Positions 43,807-54,697 of a DNA stretch of 64,000 nt are shown here, piece after piece (the first letter of the stretch is position 1; each line of letters begins with the position of its first letter). The DNA is from Actinostola sp. cb2023. Lineage: Eukaryota; Cnidaria; Anthozoa; Actiniaria; Actinostolidae. The notes beneath the pieces are model-generated. The model was not told the origin of the DNA, made no database searches, and was given only the letters and a program-made list of their open reading frames with translations. A program made the position numbers and the translations under genes. Location: the NCBI GenBank assembly GCA_033675265.1, contig JAUJYZ010000403.1:62001-126000 (forward strand), in the 5' to 3' direction.

Positions 43807-44349
43807 CTACATAGTACTTAGTCTTAAAGAAGAGTTATTCCTCTGTAGGAATCCGGTGTCAGACCTTTTCTGTCGGGTGGGTTGAACAAAACTATATTTT
43901 TCAGGGCCTAGCTCCTTGACTAATGGCATGCTGGTAGGCAGCTTTGATAATAATTCTTCATCTATGAAAGTATTGGATAAATTTAAAGTTCTAAGATTTG
44001 GAAATACATGTAATGCATCTGATGCAGGTTGTTTTTCAAACAAAGGTAGAAAAATATTTTTTGTTTGTGCAATATTAATATAATTGACTTCATTTCTTAC
44101 AAAAAGAAAAACGTTCTTTGAAAAAAATAATAAAACAAACTTGGTATCTACTTCACCTTCGAAACCTCTTAGATATATCTTTCTGTGATTACTCCATGCC
44201 GACTTTGTCCCAAGTAATAATTGCGAACGTCTACATACTAACATACATTGTGCCATGCTTAATGTATCCAAGTTTTTAATTACCTCCATGAGGCAAAGGT
44301 CGGGCAATTCATTTATAGTACATGTAGTTGTTGAGTTCAGCTTTAACTA
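43807..44349 (-). CDS. F-box / leucine-rich repeat exon
   Basis: After a TTTTTAG acceptor the frame reads NELPDLCLMEVIKNLDTLSM and AQCMLVCRR, an F-box start (LPD..L--+---L---+---+-VC+). Further on, HVFPNLRTLNLSNTFIDEEL and LSKLP form leucine-rich repeats. F-box proteins recruit substrates to SCF ubiquitin ligases. The chain ends at 43807 with a Ser/Arg-rich tail, so downstream repeats are probably lost or in later exons. The frame is open throughout. Confidence 0.6.
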
Positions 44350-44523
44350 AAAACATAAAATGAAATTTGAAATTTGATACGTTGTTTTTAAAACAATGCA
44401 TGTTGCATGAAAGAAATTTGGAAATAAATTTTCAGGTGTTAGTTAATTTTTAGAGCTGGCCTGGATACATACACTGTAAATGTATTGCCCTGGAAATAAG
44501 CTATATATCATTAATATATCTTA

Positions 44524-44620
44524 AATTATGGGATAACTTCCCTGATATTTTTTCATGAAGCCTCGATGGTAGACAAATACTGTATTAAAATATCAGCGCA
44601 GCCATCCCATAATTTAATAA
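44524..44620. repeat. Short foldback
   Basis: AATTATGGGATAACTTCCCTG faces its rough complement near 44595-44620 (CAGCCATCCCATAATTT), an approximately 97-bp hairpin. Confidence 0.6.
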
Positions 44621-44638
44621 TTAATTTTCTCAGTTTAA

Positions 44639-45197
44639 AGGGGGACTAGTACGTAAATCGTTCAAAATTTGATTTAGCTGAAACTTCACTGAAATAATCT
44701 CAAAGACCCATACAATCAATGGTTAATTTTTTTTCTCAAAAATTCCAATGGAAAGTAATACATTTTTATGAATCTTTAGAGGTGCCAGTGACGTCACTGA
44801 CTCAACCCAAACTCAGCTCCATACATTTCTTTGTATTTTGTGATCAAAATATCTGAACGGTTTGTTCAGATAACAGCTCTGCACTGAAGAAAACTAGTCA
44901 AACAATTAATCCTTAGCACATACAAGGTAAGAAAACTCCTTCACACAAACGTTTAGCTTCATAGAAATAAAATAATTCAAGACATTAAACATGAGGAAAT
45001 GTATGGAGCGAAGCCGTGATGATTGTTTGGGTTGAGTCAGTGACGTCACTGGCACCTCTAAAGATTCATAAAAATGTATTACTTTCCATTGGAATTTTTG
45101 AGAAAAAAATTAACTAGTGATTGTATGGGTCTTCGAGAATATTTCAGTGAAGTTTCAGCTAAATCAAACTTTGAACGATTTACGTACTAGTCCCCCT
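44639..45197. mobile_element. TTAA-flanked foldback MITE, 559 bp, at BEN stop codon
   Basis: The left end AGGGGGACTAGTACGTAAAT is mirrored at the right end, and arms of about 165 bases pair nearly perfectly. TTAA flanks both sides (44635-44638 and 45198-45201), as for Kolobok/piggyBac insertions. The interior is non-coding with TGACGTCA motifs in both arms. The right TTAA contains the stop codon of the BEN-domain reading frame. Confidence 0.85.
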
Positions 45198-46850
45198 TTA
45201 AGCTGTCGTGGCCGTGGCACGAAATTCCCTAAGGAGAGCCTTATTTATACTAATGATACATAATTTCCATGTGTCCGCTTTCTTTTGGTCTGACATCGGA
45301 AACTTTTTTTGGACCAGTTCTTTCACATATTTCAGTTTTTCTGAGTTGAGGGGTTCTTTCATGTTTTTTCCATCTTTAACAAAAACCTTTCCTGTGCAGT
45401 TACGTCCTATTCGTTCTTCTTTTGAAAATATTAAAAAATATATATCATCTTGGTCAGAATCAGTAATTAAATGCTCAGGTTTGAAAAAAGGTAAGGATGC
45501 AGCTCCAGATACTGTAAAAGACTGTAGTAATCTTGTAATTGTGTCTAGTTTGTTTTCGATCGTCAGGCAAATTTCGTTTGTTGTTCGTTTTCTTTCGTGA
45601 TCGGTTAATATCCTGTCCACCAAATCACTTATGGGGTTAATATTTGTGGATATGGGTGATGGTGTTGGAAATGTGAAGATTGGATATGAAGGATGCAATG
45701 ATGTATCAAGCTCTGTAGTTATTGATTGTGACGTATATGTTGGTGAAGGTGAAAGTGAAAAATCTGGCGATATCGATGCCATGAAGTCAGTGGGTGTGAA
45801 TGGTTTTGGTGTAAGATGACATGACATGTCAGATGACTCAATGGATGAAAATGGTGGGATGAGGTCAAATGACGATGTGATTTGTGGCAGTGAAATGTTT
45901 GTGGGTGTGGTTTGTGCAGTTGTTACTGGTATTTTGGATGTGATTGGCGGTAGAGTGATGGTGTTTGTGGAGGTGGTCATCGATGTTGATGGTGGCAATG
46001 ATGTTAATATGGATGTGATTGGTGGTAGAGTGATGGTGTTTGTGGAAGTGGTCATGGATGTTGATGGTGGCAATGATGTTAATGTGGATGTGATTGGTGG
46101 TAGAGTGATGGTGTTTGTGGAGGTGGTCATGGATGTTGATGGTGGCAATGATGTTAATGTGGATGTGATTGGTGGGAGGATAATTGTACTTGATGTTGTT
46201 GTTGCAGGTACAGGCACTGGAGACATTGACAACATTAACTGCGCATAGTCAACAACATTGATTGTACTATAACTATTGGCAGGTTGGCTAATTACTTGCA
46301 GATCATTGGCTGGTTCTTGTTGTCCCTCGCAGACTGGTGCCTATGGATTAAAGATCAAAGATGGAAGAGCATTAGGCTTAGTATCCAGCCGCTGGGGTTT
46401 CGTGCACCCGGAGAGTATCGCGGGAGCACGAAACCCCAGCGACTGGATACTGAGCCTAGAAGAGCATCTTATTTCTGTATTGATGATGAGATTCCGTGAT
46501 GAAATAAAGAGTATGTAAGCTTATGTACATGCAATTACTGCATCGGGCATTTCAAATACAAATTTTGTACTTGTAACTTATTTAAACTACAGTCATTTCA
46601 GTTGTATGTGCAGGTGTATGGATAAATATAACACAAAAAATTAAGCTGTTGATCATTATCTCACCTCTTTTGTTTTTTTTCTCTTAGGTTTGCATACAGT
46701 AGTGTTGGCAGACTTTGCAGAACTAGGTCTAGATACAGTATTTGTTCTCTTCTTCGAATTTCGTTTACAATGTTCTTCTTCTTCGAGTTCCAGTTGTTTT
46801 TTCAACATATAATCCATGTCATATGTCAATTCATCAAAATAAGACAATTA
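45198..46850 (-). CDS. BEN-domain protein, two 3' exons
   Basis: An upstream exon (about 46850-46665) reads YDMDYMLKKQLELEEEEHCK and a basic Ser/Lys stretch, ending at GAG|GTGAGA. The large exon (46243-45198) follows a GCGCAG acceptor. It starts with a Pro/Thr/Ser-rich region carrying tandem repeats of 'TSTNTITLPPITS-LTSLPPS', then a helical segment, then a BEN domain: GRNCTGKVFVKDGKNMKEPL, KLKYVKELVQKKFPM, WKLCIISINKALLREFRA. BEN domains mediate DNA or protein contacts in chromatin regulators. The stop codon lies inside the TTAA of the adjacent MITE. Confidence 0.65.
46366..46465. repeat. 100-bp palindrome
   Basis: AGAGCATTAGGCTTAGTATC through GGGGTTTCGTGC is inverted after a 20-base loop. 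It lies in the intron between the two BEN-gene exons. Reading frames here are palindrome artefacts. Confidence 0.8.
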
Positions 46851-46954
46851 ATAAAAATATATGATACATTATAAGCTTAAATTTAACTTAAGTTAATAGG
46901 CTTATTTTAGGAGTGAAAATCATTTTATCTTGTTCCAAGACTGAAAGCAATAAT

Positions 46955-46975
46955 AATAATAATAATAATAACGTA
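46955..46975. repeat. AAT microsatellite
   Basis: (AAT)n run. The flanking 46850-47470 shows no gene. Confidence 0.85.
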
Positions 46976-47481
46976 AGCTGAATAATAACAACGACGATTG
47001 TAAGCTTAACTAATATTAGGACATGACAAAAAATTGAAATCCGAATTTTTCACTAGTAGTAGTAATAATTTTAGGGGTGTCGAATGGCATTACTACAGTA
47101 TGGAACTTGGTTTTTCGCTGTTGTCAATCAACATAACAAATCTGAAAACTTAAAAATAAAAGTTAGAAGATCCACCAATGCAAATGGGAACCAAATACGG
47201 TATGATTTTGAGCTAAATTATGGATCATTTGGGCGAATAATGTAGTTTTGAAGATGTTTGAGTTTTGAATTTGATTGACAGAAGCGAAAACCCAAGTTCA
47301 GTCCAGTCAGTGAATGTCTAATACTGAGAACCGCAGTAAGCTTATAGTCTCGCAGCCGTTTTAAAATTAGACTTCATGTACTGAGGTTTGATCAGACGAA
47401 GACATGGCCGAGACGAATCGATCTCTTGACCATTCGCCATCCCTAAATTTATACATATTTCCTCGATATTGAAATCCTGTT

Positions 47482-47740
47482 TTAGCCATCCGTAATGAAA
47501 ATCCCTTCAGGTGAAGCTCTCCGTGAAATTTTAATGAAAACCAGATGAAATAAATCAAAATCCGGTTCCGAAATCGTGGCCTCCACTAGTCCAGCTGGAA
47601 TCGTGTGACGATTGATCACGAGGTCAGTAAAATTACTCGGGCAAATTCGAGCTTGCTGATCCTTGAAGGAATGCCGAGTTGAAAACCTTGCTGTCGTCAA
47701 CGGTCGCAGGTCGCCGTTGTTTCGCACCACTGGTAATCTG
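47482..47740 (-). CDS. Exon of unknown protein
   Basis: A possible acceptor (GGCGTGACAG) precedes LPVVRNNGDLRPLTTARFST, RHSFKDQQARICPSNFTDLV and HTIPAGLVEATISEPDFDLF, closing at a stop at 47482. The ending 'FIKISRRASPEGIFITDG' may be native. It lies on the same strand as the candidate first exon at 48078-48206. Confidence 0.4.
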
Positions 47741-48077
47741 TCACGCCAAGGTCATTTTATTAGGCTAAAGATTTTATATACATGTATGCATGTACAAAAT
47801 AGTTTTAAATATGTTTAGCATATGGTAACAAATCGATAAAACTTTATCCTTCTTACCGTTTTCATTAATTTGATATCTTTGTATAGTCACAAGGTTCGAA
47901 ATTTTTCTCTCTCGATATTTTTCAAACAAATCTGAATGACCAATAAGAAAAGCGTTGTTTCTCCCCAGTCATTCCCCTCCCTTCCCCTCCCCTTCCCCAC
48001 CCCTCCCCTCCTCCCTCTCCCTCTCCCTCTCCCCAATTCTCTCTCTTCTCTTTGGAAGGGCCGGCCACGCAGGCTAC

Positions 48078-48206
48078 ACTTACCCGAACTGTCAATGACA
48101 ATGGCTTGCCATTCTTTGTCCTCAATGGTGCAAATACATGTATTTGTGGCGCTGTCACCGAAACTGGCGGGAAAGTTGACGACTCCATGGTGATAAATAC
48201 CGTGAT
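48078..48206 (-). CDS. Candidate first exon
   Basis: ATG in AAGATGGCAATC starts MAITVFITMESSTFPPVSVT, continues APQIHVFAPLRTKNGKPLSL and ends at CGG|GTAAGT. Downstream, 47950-48060 is a long pyrimidine/purine-rich simple tract. It could be joined to the exon at 47482-47740, but the phase is not verified. Confidence 0.4.
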
Positions 48207-48479
48207 TGCCATCTTCAAATTTAAAAAAATAATACTTCTTCACGCAGAGCGCTATGGAAACAATCCCAACAAAATTGTAAGTAATACATACATAAGCTTA
48301 CTGTAAAAGAGCACCAGCCTACGAATTTTGCTCACCTTTCATCAGTGTTGCATGGTGCGGGTAGTCATGCTTGCAGCAGAGTAGCCGGTGATCGTCCGAT
48401 CACGATGAAAGTCTGATTTGGTCTGCACATTCAACACATGGTTCAGCCTTTTTCTCAGTAGATTATAGTGACGTAGTTG

Positions 48480-49190
48480 TCCGGAGTTGTTCTTGCTTTG
48501 CGTTTGCTATGAGTTTGCTCTGGGTTTGCTTCAATACAGTGTTCTTACGCTCGCTTTGGGTTTGCTTTGGGTTCGCTTTCAGTTGAAGTTTTGATTAAGT
48601 CTTATATTAAAATACTTTCAGGAATATAAGCTTACTAGTATTTGCTTTGCTTTGCGTTTGCTATGAGTTTGCTCTGGGTTTGCTTCAATACAGTGTTCTT
48701 ACGCTCGCTTTGATTTTGAACTCGCTAAATGGGTGATCTTTGGTTTGGGTTGATCTTTGGGTTCGCTTTCAGTTGAAGTTTTGATTATAATATTTTCGGC
48801 AATATGCTTTACTATCTCTTTGCTTTGCGTTTGTTTGAGTTTTTTTTAGTTTGCTGTACCATTTGCTTATTTTTATTTGATCTGACTCAAGCGTGCTTGG
48901 GCCGTTTGTTGTTTTGGTTCGCATCCATCGTTAGCTCTTATAATAATATTTAGTTTCCCCCGTTTTAGCAAATGAATGCACTTTGACACACTTTCTGTGT
49001 GCTGTATTCTTTATTGAACTACATGTATGGCGATCTATCAGTTAAATACACACGTACACTGTACAGTGTGTACATGTATAGCTTCTACGCGTTTGCTTTG
49101 AGCGCGCTCCGAGCAAACCCACTCAAATGCAAATGAAGTTTTTGCGTTCGCTTCAAGCAAACCTTGGGTTTGCTTTGTGTTTGTGAAAAG
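48480..49190. repeat. GCTTTG-rich degenerate repeat region
   Basis: TTTGCTATGAGTTTGCTCTG and TACAGTGTTCTTACGCTCGC each occur twice (near 48500 and 48660), with many GTTTGCTTT words up to 49170. A related AAGCAAACCC-rich stretch occurs at 61640-61770 in the opposite orientation. No gene is seen. Confidence 0.7.
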
Positions 49191-49859
49191 CGAACTTTAG
49201 CTCGCTTTTGTTTCAGGTTAGTTTCGAGCGGTACTGTAGCACAACAGCTTAATGCTATAGATCAGCCCATCTTCAGAGTAACGTCTAGATCAGTATGGGA
49301 TAGATTTTCATTGTTATCAACCAAGATGGCTCAAAAACTACGAGATGACGAGAGAGCTTCAGGGATCGATGTGGATCAAACAGAATTAGATAGATTACTC
49401 GAAGATATATTGGAGCGGGAAAAGGAGGCAAAGCTAAAATTAGAGTCACAAGATCTTGAAAAAAAGAATAATTCAGTAAAGGAAAAGACTGCAGCAGAAG
49501 AAGTCAGGAAGCAAGCACTACAAAGAATGGGCAAAAGAAAAACTGACGACAGTGAGACTGAGATTAAGCCAAAAACCAAGGTCAGACGAAGCACAGCTGA
49601 TGTCATAGAGTACTTGACAAATAAATCAGAGATGGATAGGGACTACAAAAAAGAAGAATTGGAGATTAGGAAGAGAGAGATTGAGCTGGCAGCAGATAAA
49701 CAAGATCAAGCTCAGAAACAGCAACAGACCATGCTCACAGCAATGATGGGTCAAATGCAACAACAACAACAGCAACAACAGTCTATGCAATCAATGCTAA
49801 TTGCACAACAACAACAGCAAAGCAAAATGTTAATGTCCTTAATGGAAAAAAAGGTATAA
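49164..49859 (+). CDS. SANT/Myb-like DNA-binding protein (Harbinger-associated)
   Basis: An exon starting after CGCTTTTGTTTCAG (about 49216) reads [20 protein letters not shown], then [20 protein letters not shown] and [16 protein letters not shown], followed by a Lys-rich linker and a long Gln/Met-rich coiled coil ([14 protein letters not shown]). The 'F-V--RSV-DR+--L' helix and acidic helix are the SANT/Myb-like domain found beside PIF/Harbinger transposases. The N-terminal domain half would be in an upstream exon, not identified. It is convergent with the transposase at 56816-58160, as expected for two-gene Harbinger elements. Confidence 0.6.
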   Translation: MGLLCVCEKRTLARFCFRLVSSGTVAQQLNAIDQPIFRVTSRSVWDRFSLLSTKMAQKLRDDERASGIDVDQTELDRLLEDILEREKEAKLKLESQDLEKKNNSVKEKTAAEEVRKQALQRMGKRKTDDSETEIKPKTKVRRSTADVIEYLTNKSEMDRDYKKEELEIRKREIELAADKQDQAQKQQQTMLTAMMGQMQQQQQQQQSMQSMLIAQQQQQSKMLMSLMEKKV

Positions 49860-49975
49860 ACTTGTTGTATTGTGTATAAACTCAAGTTCAAGTCAGCGTT
49901 GTTTTCATACAAGTTTTCATGTTTGGAAAGTTAAAAAAGAAAAGTTTGTTTTTAGAAAGACATATTCTGTTATGT

Positions 49976-50268
49976 ACATCCTCGGGAACCCAGGGGTATA
50001 TTCTGTCGCTCGTTGCTCACTCCCAGAGAAATACCCCTGGGAACGAAGTCTGTTGGAGGTTGTTCCGGAAGTCAAAATTCAAAATGGCGGCTGTCCTATT
50101 CAAACCAGAAATACTTGATACTGATTGGTCGACCATATAAGGTCGACCAATCAGAAACGAGAGTAATTTTGACTTCCGGAACAAGTTCCAACAGACTTCA
50201 TTCCCAGGGGTATTTATCTGGGAGCGAGTAACGAGCGACAGAATATACCCCTGGGTTCCCGAGGATGT
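49976..50268. mobile_element. hAT-like MITE, 293 bp
   Basis: ACATCCTCGGGAACCCAGGG at the left is inverted at the right, and the arms pair over about 45 bases and again inside (GGTCGACC core). It is flanked by GTTATGT on both sides (49969-49975 and 50269-50275; GTTATGTA on the right), a 7-8-bp duplication as in hAT elements. Confidence 0.85.
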
Positions 50269-50642
50269 GTTATGTATTGCTTCTGAATAAAACCACATCT
50301 GTTTTGGTTTTCTAAATTGCAGAAAAGTTCAAGTTATTATAGTAAGCCATATCAGTGTAAACTGGATTGTTTATTTTTTGCTGACTCTCTAATGCTGTGA
50401 CATGCAACATAGGTCTAATTGTGTTTATGCAATAAAATTTAGATCAGTTCATCATTCAGAAAAATCTTAGTTTATTCTATGAAGAATATTCATCTGTGTG
50501 AGGGAACTACTACAGTTCATTTTTGCATTACATTTTACTGTAGACATATACACTTTTAGTATAATTTAGGAATTACTGTAGTTAGAGTATAAATACTAAA
50601 ACTGTTCCATAATGTGCAGTAAATAGTTCCAAAAGACACTGT

Positions 50643-50840
50643 AGTCCTGGGAGGGGGGCACTGTACTTGATCTGTGTTTGGGTATGGGGGTGCCACTGAT
50701 GGTTTGAAACCCTGGCCCTGTTTAGGACATGTCCAGACCCTATTTAGGACAGCTCGCAAAAAAAATATACACCCAAAACCATACCCTGTCAAGCAACACG
50801 CCCCCATATAGGCCATATATGAGAGTGCCCCCTGGGACTG
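50643..50840. mobile_element. MITE-like element with GGGGGGCACT ends
   Basis: AGTCCTGGGAGGGGGGCACT is roughly inverted at AGTGCCCCCTGGGACT (50824-50840). Two 'CCCTGTTTAGGACA' / 'CCCTATTTAGGACA' repeats lie inside. The rest of 50270-51100 shows no gene. Confidence 0.55.
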
Positions 50841-52939
50841 GAGTATAAACACTAAAACTGTGCATTGAAAGTTTTGAGCCCTGGCCAAACACTCAAACAT
50901 TTTCATCAAACATTTTGTGTGCCAAACAAATGTTTTGAGCATTTGGCCAGGGCTTTATCACTAATTAATACTAATTATAGCACTAATAAAACAATGGAGA
51001 ACAATATAAATATCACTATTTAGCACTGAATAGTACTATTAGAGTACAAACACAAACCGTGCAACATATAAAATAGTACTATTTAGGATTTAGTACTAAA
51101 TAGTAATACTCAAGGTACTTAAGGCCTGGTTCAAGCCTTAAATAGCAGAAAAACGAAAAAAATTATAATGTCTAATCATTTTGACTAAACATCACAAAAC
51201 TTGGCACAGCTTGAGAGTTTTATATCCTCTACTCATTTGAGTGAATGAAATCCAAAACAGCGTATCACGTGGTTAACCACGTGACAAAGAATTTTGAAGA
51301 CAAAATATAAAATGCGGTCGCCAGTTTAAGAGGAAAGTGAAAGCAAATAGTTGTGTATAATCACGTTTATGATCATCTATTAACCCTCGTTTAGAAAACC
51401 TGTCTCCCGCTTTTTGCAAGGAGAATATTTCGGAAAAGAGGTCACGTAACCATTTCATCAGATTATATTTCTGTAGTTTTCTCTTAAACTATATATAATT
51501 CCGAGGTTTTCTAAACGCTATCTTGTTTAAGAGGGCTCTTCTGTAAAAGTCACCCAACTCGAGCAGACCTTGAAAAATCAAAAATCCCCAAACTTTGTCA
51601 GAATATAGCCTTATAGGAACTAAAAATAATGATATAACTTTGGGATTGATTTGGTCGTTATTTTTGGTGAACGACCGTAATTTCCATTTTCGCCCTCCAA
51701 GAGGCCATTTTCGCCCCGAAATATGGCTCGTACATCAAGGTCGATTTAAAATCAGAATCAAAACAGACATGCTATCTGTTGTTTGGAGAAGAACGAATAG
51801 GTATCAAACTGCATTTGTGGAGTTTTGTTGGCTAATTCTCTCAAATTCAAATATTTTAAAGATTTTTGATTTGGGGCGTTTTGGGATGGACTTCAAAAGT
51901 GCCTAAAATTCGTCAAATCTTAATATAAATATCTCCACTGGTATGACGATCCAGAGCGTAAAACTCACGCTGATTGATGAGCAACGTTTCCTCTTTTGAA
52001 ATGCGAGATAACATTTTGGGGCCACTCAAAATCCAGAAAGTTAGAGCCGATAATGTTCAGGTCATAACCTCAAAATCTCACTGTTTACAAATTTGGCCGT
52101 GTCACGCAAACTTATGCCAACAATAAGATAAAATAATGATTCTGTCCTTGGAATATCGTTGATCACGAACAGCATGCATCATATTTTGTTGTTATACCAT
52201 TAATAAAGCTGGGTTATGTTTCAGGTAGATTTTATGCCACGAAATCTTGGATGGAACTGAATTTTTGGCGGTTCATACAGATGAATATTTGAATGAACGC
52301 ACACTTTTATTCGGCTTTATGCAATATTTTTCTTAACGACTCTAGTCCTTCCATTGCCCTAAACTACTTACCAATTGATGGTTTCGATCCCATCCGGTTT
52401 GCTAGGCAAAGCATTTAATAGAAGAGTTTATCTTCAAGGTTTGGGATGAAGCATTGACGATCAGTCATGACCAAAACTCAACGATTGCGTTACACACAGG
52501 TAACCCATGAGTGAATACTTGTGTCAATGTATGTTGGGCGGGATGTTCTGGAAGTCTTACAGAACGAGCTTTATCTGCTTATGTGTTTATAAAAAAAAGA
52601 GGAATGTCATGAAAATTACTGTAAAGGGTCTTTTTCGCCAAATGCGACGAACTGGTACCGAGGGGGCTAACATATGACCTGTTTTCAATTTATACTGGAC
52701 AGAAAGCAAACAAAATTTAGACAATAAAATAAAGTCCAGGTTGTGCAATCATTTTTCTTTGCGTTGCTTAGCGTACGAAAGAAAGCATTATCCTGTATTT
52801 GTAAACTACCAATCAAATATTTTTTTTTTGTATGCGCGCGCCTTTTTCCAGTGTTTTCTGTGGTTGAGCGCGCGCGCGTTGGGATCCCTGTGTGCGTCCC
52901 GCAGGACAAATATAGTAGTGTGAAATACTACATGCATTG

Positions 52940-53245
52940 TTGCCCAACATAGCTTATTTCTACGCACAGGGAGCCCAACATAAAACGTATTTCGCAAGCG
53001 CGCGAATTGATCGGTTTCCTGTGGTAGAGCGCGCGCGCGATACGTTGGGTTCCCTGTGCATAGAACTGATTGTATAATGTTGGGATCACTGTGTACGTCC
53101 TGCAAGACGCGCCCGCAGCTATACACATGTACTGCGGGACGCGCCGGTTGCGCACACGGAGCCCAACATTATACCTTACTCAACACAGGAAGCCCAATAT
53201 AATATATACGTATTCCACGCGCGCGCTCTACCACAGGAAACCCAT
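52940..53245. repeat. Clustered CAGGGAGCCCAAC hairpin repeats
   Basis: The word CACAGG(G/A)AGCCCAA(C/T)AT and its complement occur repeatedly (52965, 53050, 53155, 53185, and again at 54717 and 54995), mixed with GCGCGCG stretches. The same word forms the stem of the foldback at 121-327. Confidence 0.8.
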
Positions 53246-53414
53246 CAAAAAAATACGCGCGAATCAGTAATTATTAAATGTATTTATATTTATTATTAAA
53301 TAGCCTCAAAAGCTGTCTGTGGAAAAAGCTGTCCGGCCCTGCTCGATTTTTGTCAGGAGATTTTTTATGCTTTTTTTGCAGCAAAATTTATTTTTTACAT
53401 GTGAACCACAAAAG

Positions 53415-53529
53415 GGTAGTTGTGTAATACGGCTGGATATTTTTTACTCGTCTGTTTGTATTTTTACTACGGCTCGTCAAAATACGGCACGACTCGTAAA
53501 AATATCCAGCCGTATTACACAACTACCCG
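53415..53529. repeat. Foldback, about 115 bp
   Basis: GGGTAGTTGTGTAATACGGC and GGATATTTTTAC are inverted at the right edge (53499-53529). Confidence 0.85.
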
Positions 53530-53747
53530 TGTAATAACCTCTATGTACGGACCAGCTCCAAAAATCCGTATCTGCCCAATCACGTGACTTTCTCCAAATG
53601 GTGAAATGCGCGCACGGTGAAATACGGGTCATATGATAAAAATATGTATTTTTAATAACTAGAATAGCGTTAATACGAGCAACAAAATCGCGCGATGTTT
53701 CTCGTATTACCATCGTTCGCGTAACTTGCAACGCAACAACTCGGTTG

Positions 53748-53960
53748 CGCAACAAGTTGCACGATTTTTACGTTTCTCGTATTACCATCGTTCGCACAAC
53801 TTGTCGAGCAACACATTTTCGTGTTGCAGGTTAAAAAACTTTGTTGCTCTTTCTACTTCATTCAACAAAGTTTTGCAACCTGCGACACCGAAAATTAAAG
53901 TTTTGCGCGACAAGTTGCGCGAACGATGGTAATACGAGAAACATTGCTCTGCAACATGCT
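53748..53960. repeat. Foldback with GTTGCGCGA words
   Basis: CGTATTACCATCGTTCGC near 53788-53806 faces GCGAACGATGGTAATACGAG near 53919. AAGTTGCGCGA words recur on both strands. Confidence 0.7.
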
Positions 53961-54032
53961 ACGCAACAATCTGAACAATGTTGCGCGACAAGTTGCGCGA
54001 TTTTGCATGTGGCTCGTATTACCGCACCTTAA

Positions 54033-54697
54033 GGTGACTCCAACATAATTGCGAGTGCATTTTGTAATATTTTTAACTCGCTCGTATCGCGTCAAAAACA
54101 CTCGGATATTTCTGCATTTAACACATGTAATAACTCAAACATCTAGGCTTTTAAGGGTGTATTCAAAATTTTATTTTTCAGTCACGTTTGCCATTACGGG
54201 CCGATTTTCTAACAGTGGTTTTTCATAATATTGTCCTCCTGTTCGCTCAAAAATCGTACGATTTCTACGAAACTTCAGATTCTTGTTAAATAGATTGTCA
54301 TAATTTTGTCTGCCGGGTTTTAAAAAAATCTCTCGACTGCAAGTTGCGCGGCATTATTTTTATGGTCAGTTTTTAGGCCGCGCAACTTGCAGTCGAGAGA
54401 TTTTTTTTAAACCCGGCAGACAAAATTATGACAATCTATTTAACAAGAATCTGAAGTTTCGTAGAAATCGTACGATTTTTGAGTGAACAGGAGGACAATA
54501 TTATGAAAAACCACTGTTAGAAAATCGGCCCGTAACGGCAAACGCGACTGAAAAATAAAATTTTGAATACACCCTTAAAAGCCTAGATGTTTGAGTTATT
54601 ACATGTGTTAAATGCAGAAATATCCGAGTGTTTTTGACGCGATACGAGCGAGTTTAAAAAATCACAGAATGCACTCGCAATTATGTTGGAAGTCACC
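54033..54697. mobile_element. TTAA-flanked foldback element, 665 bp
   Basis: GGTGACTCCAACATAATTGC at the left is inverted at the right, and pairing runs almost to the centre (54350-54380), so nearly the whole element is a hairpin. TTAA flanks both sides (54029-54032 and 54698-54701). It is nested in the centre of the 4.9-kb palindrome. Confidence 0.9.

Noticed and set aside
45826..46248. 140-codon plus-strand frame rich in Val/Asp/Gly repeats
   Set aside because: Antisense of the Ser/Thr/Pro repeats of the BEN gene.
47936..48193. Pro/Leu-rich frame
   Set aside because: Produced by a CCCTCCC simple tract and antisense to a candidate exon.
52685..53270. Several 60-106-codon frames with Arg/Ala-rich content
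   Set aside because: They arise from GCGCGC and hairpin repeats, on both strands, with no conserved motif.
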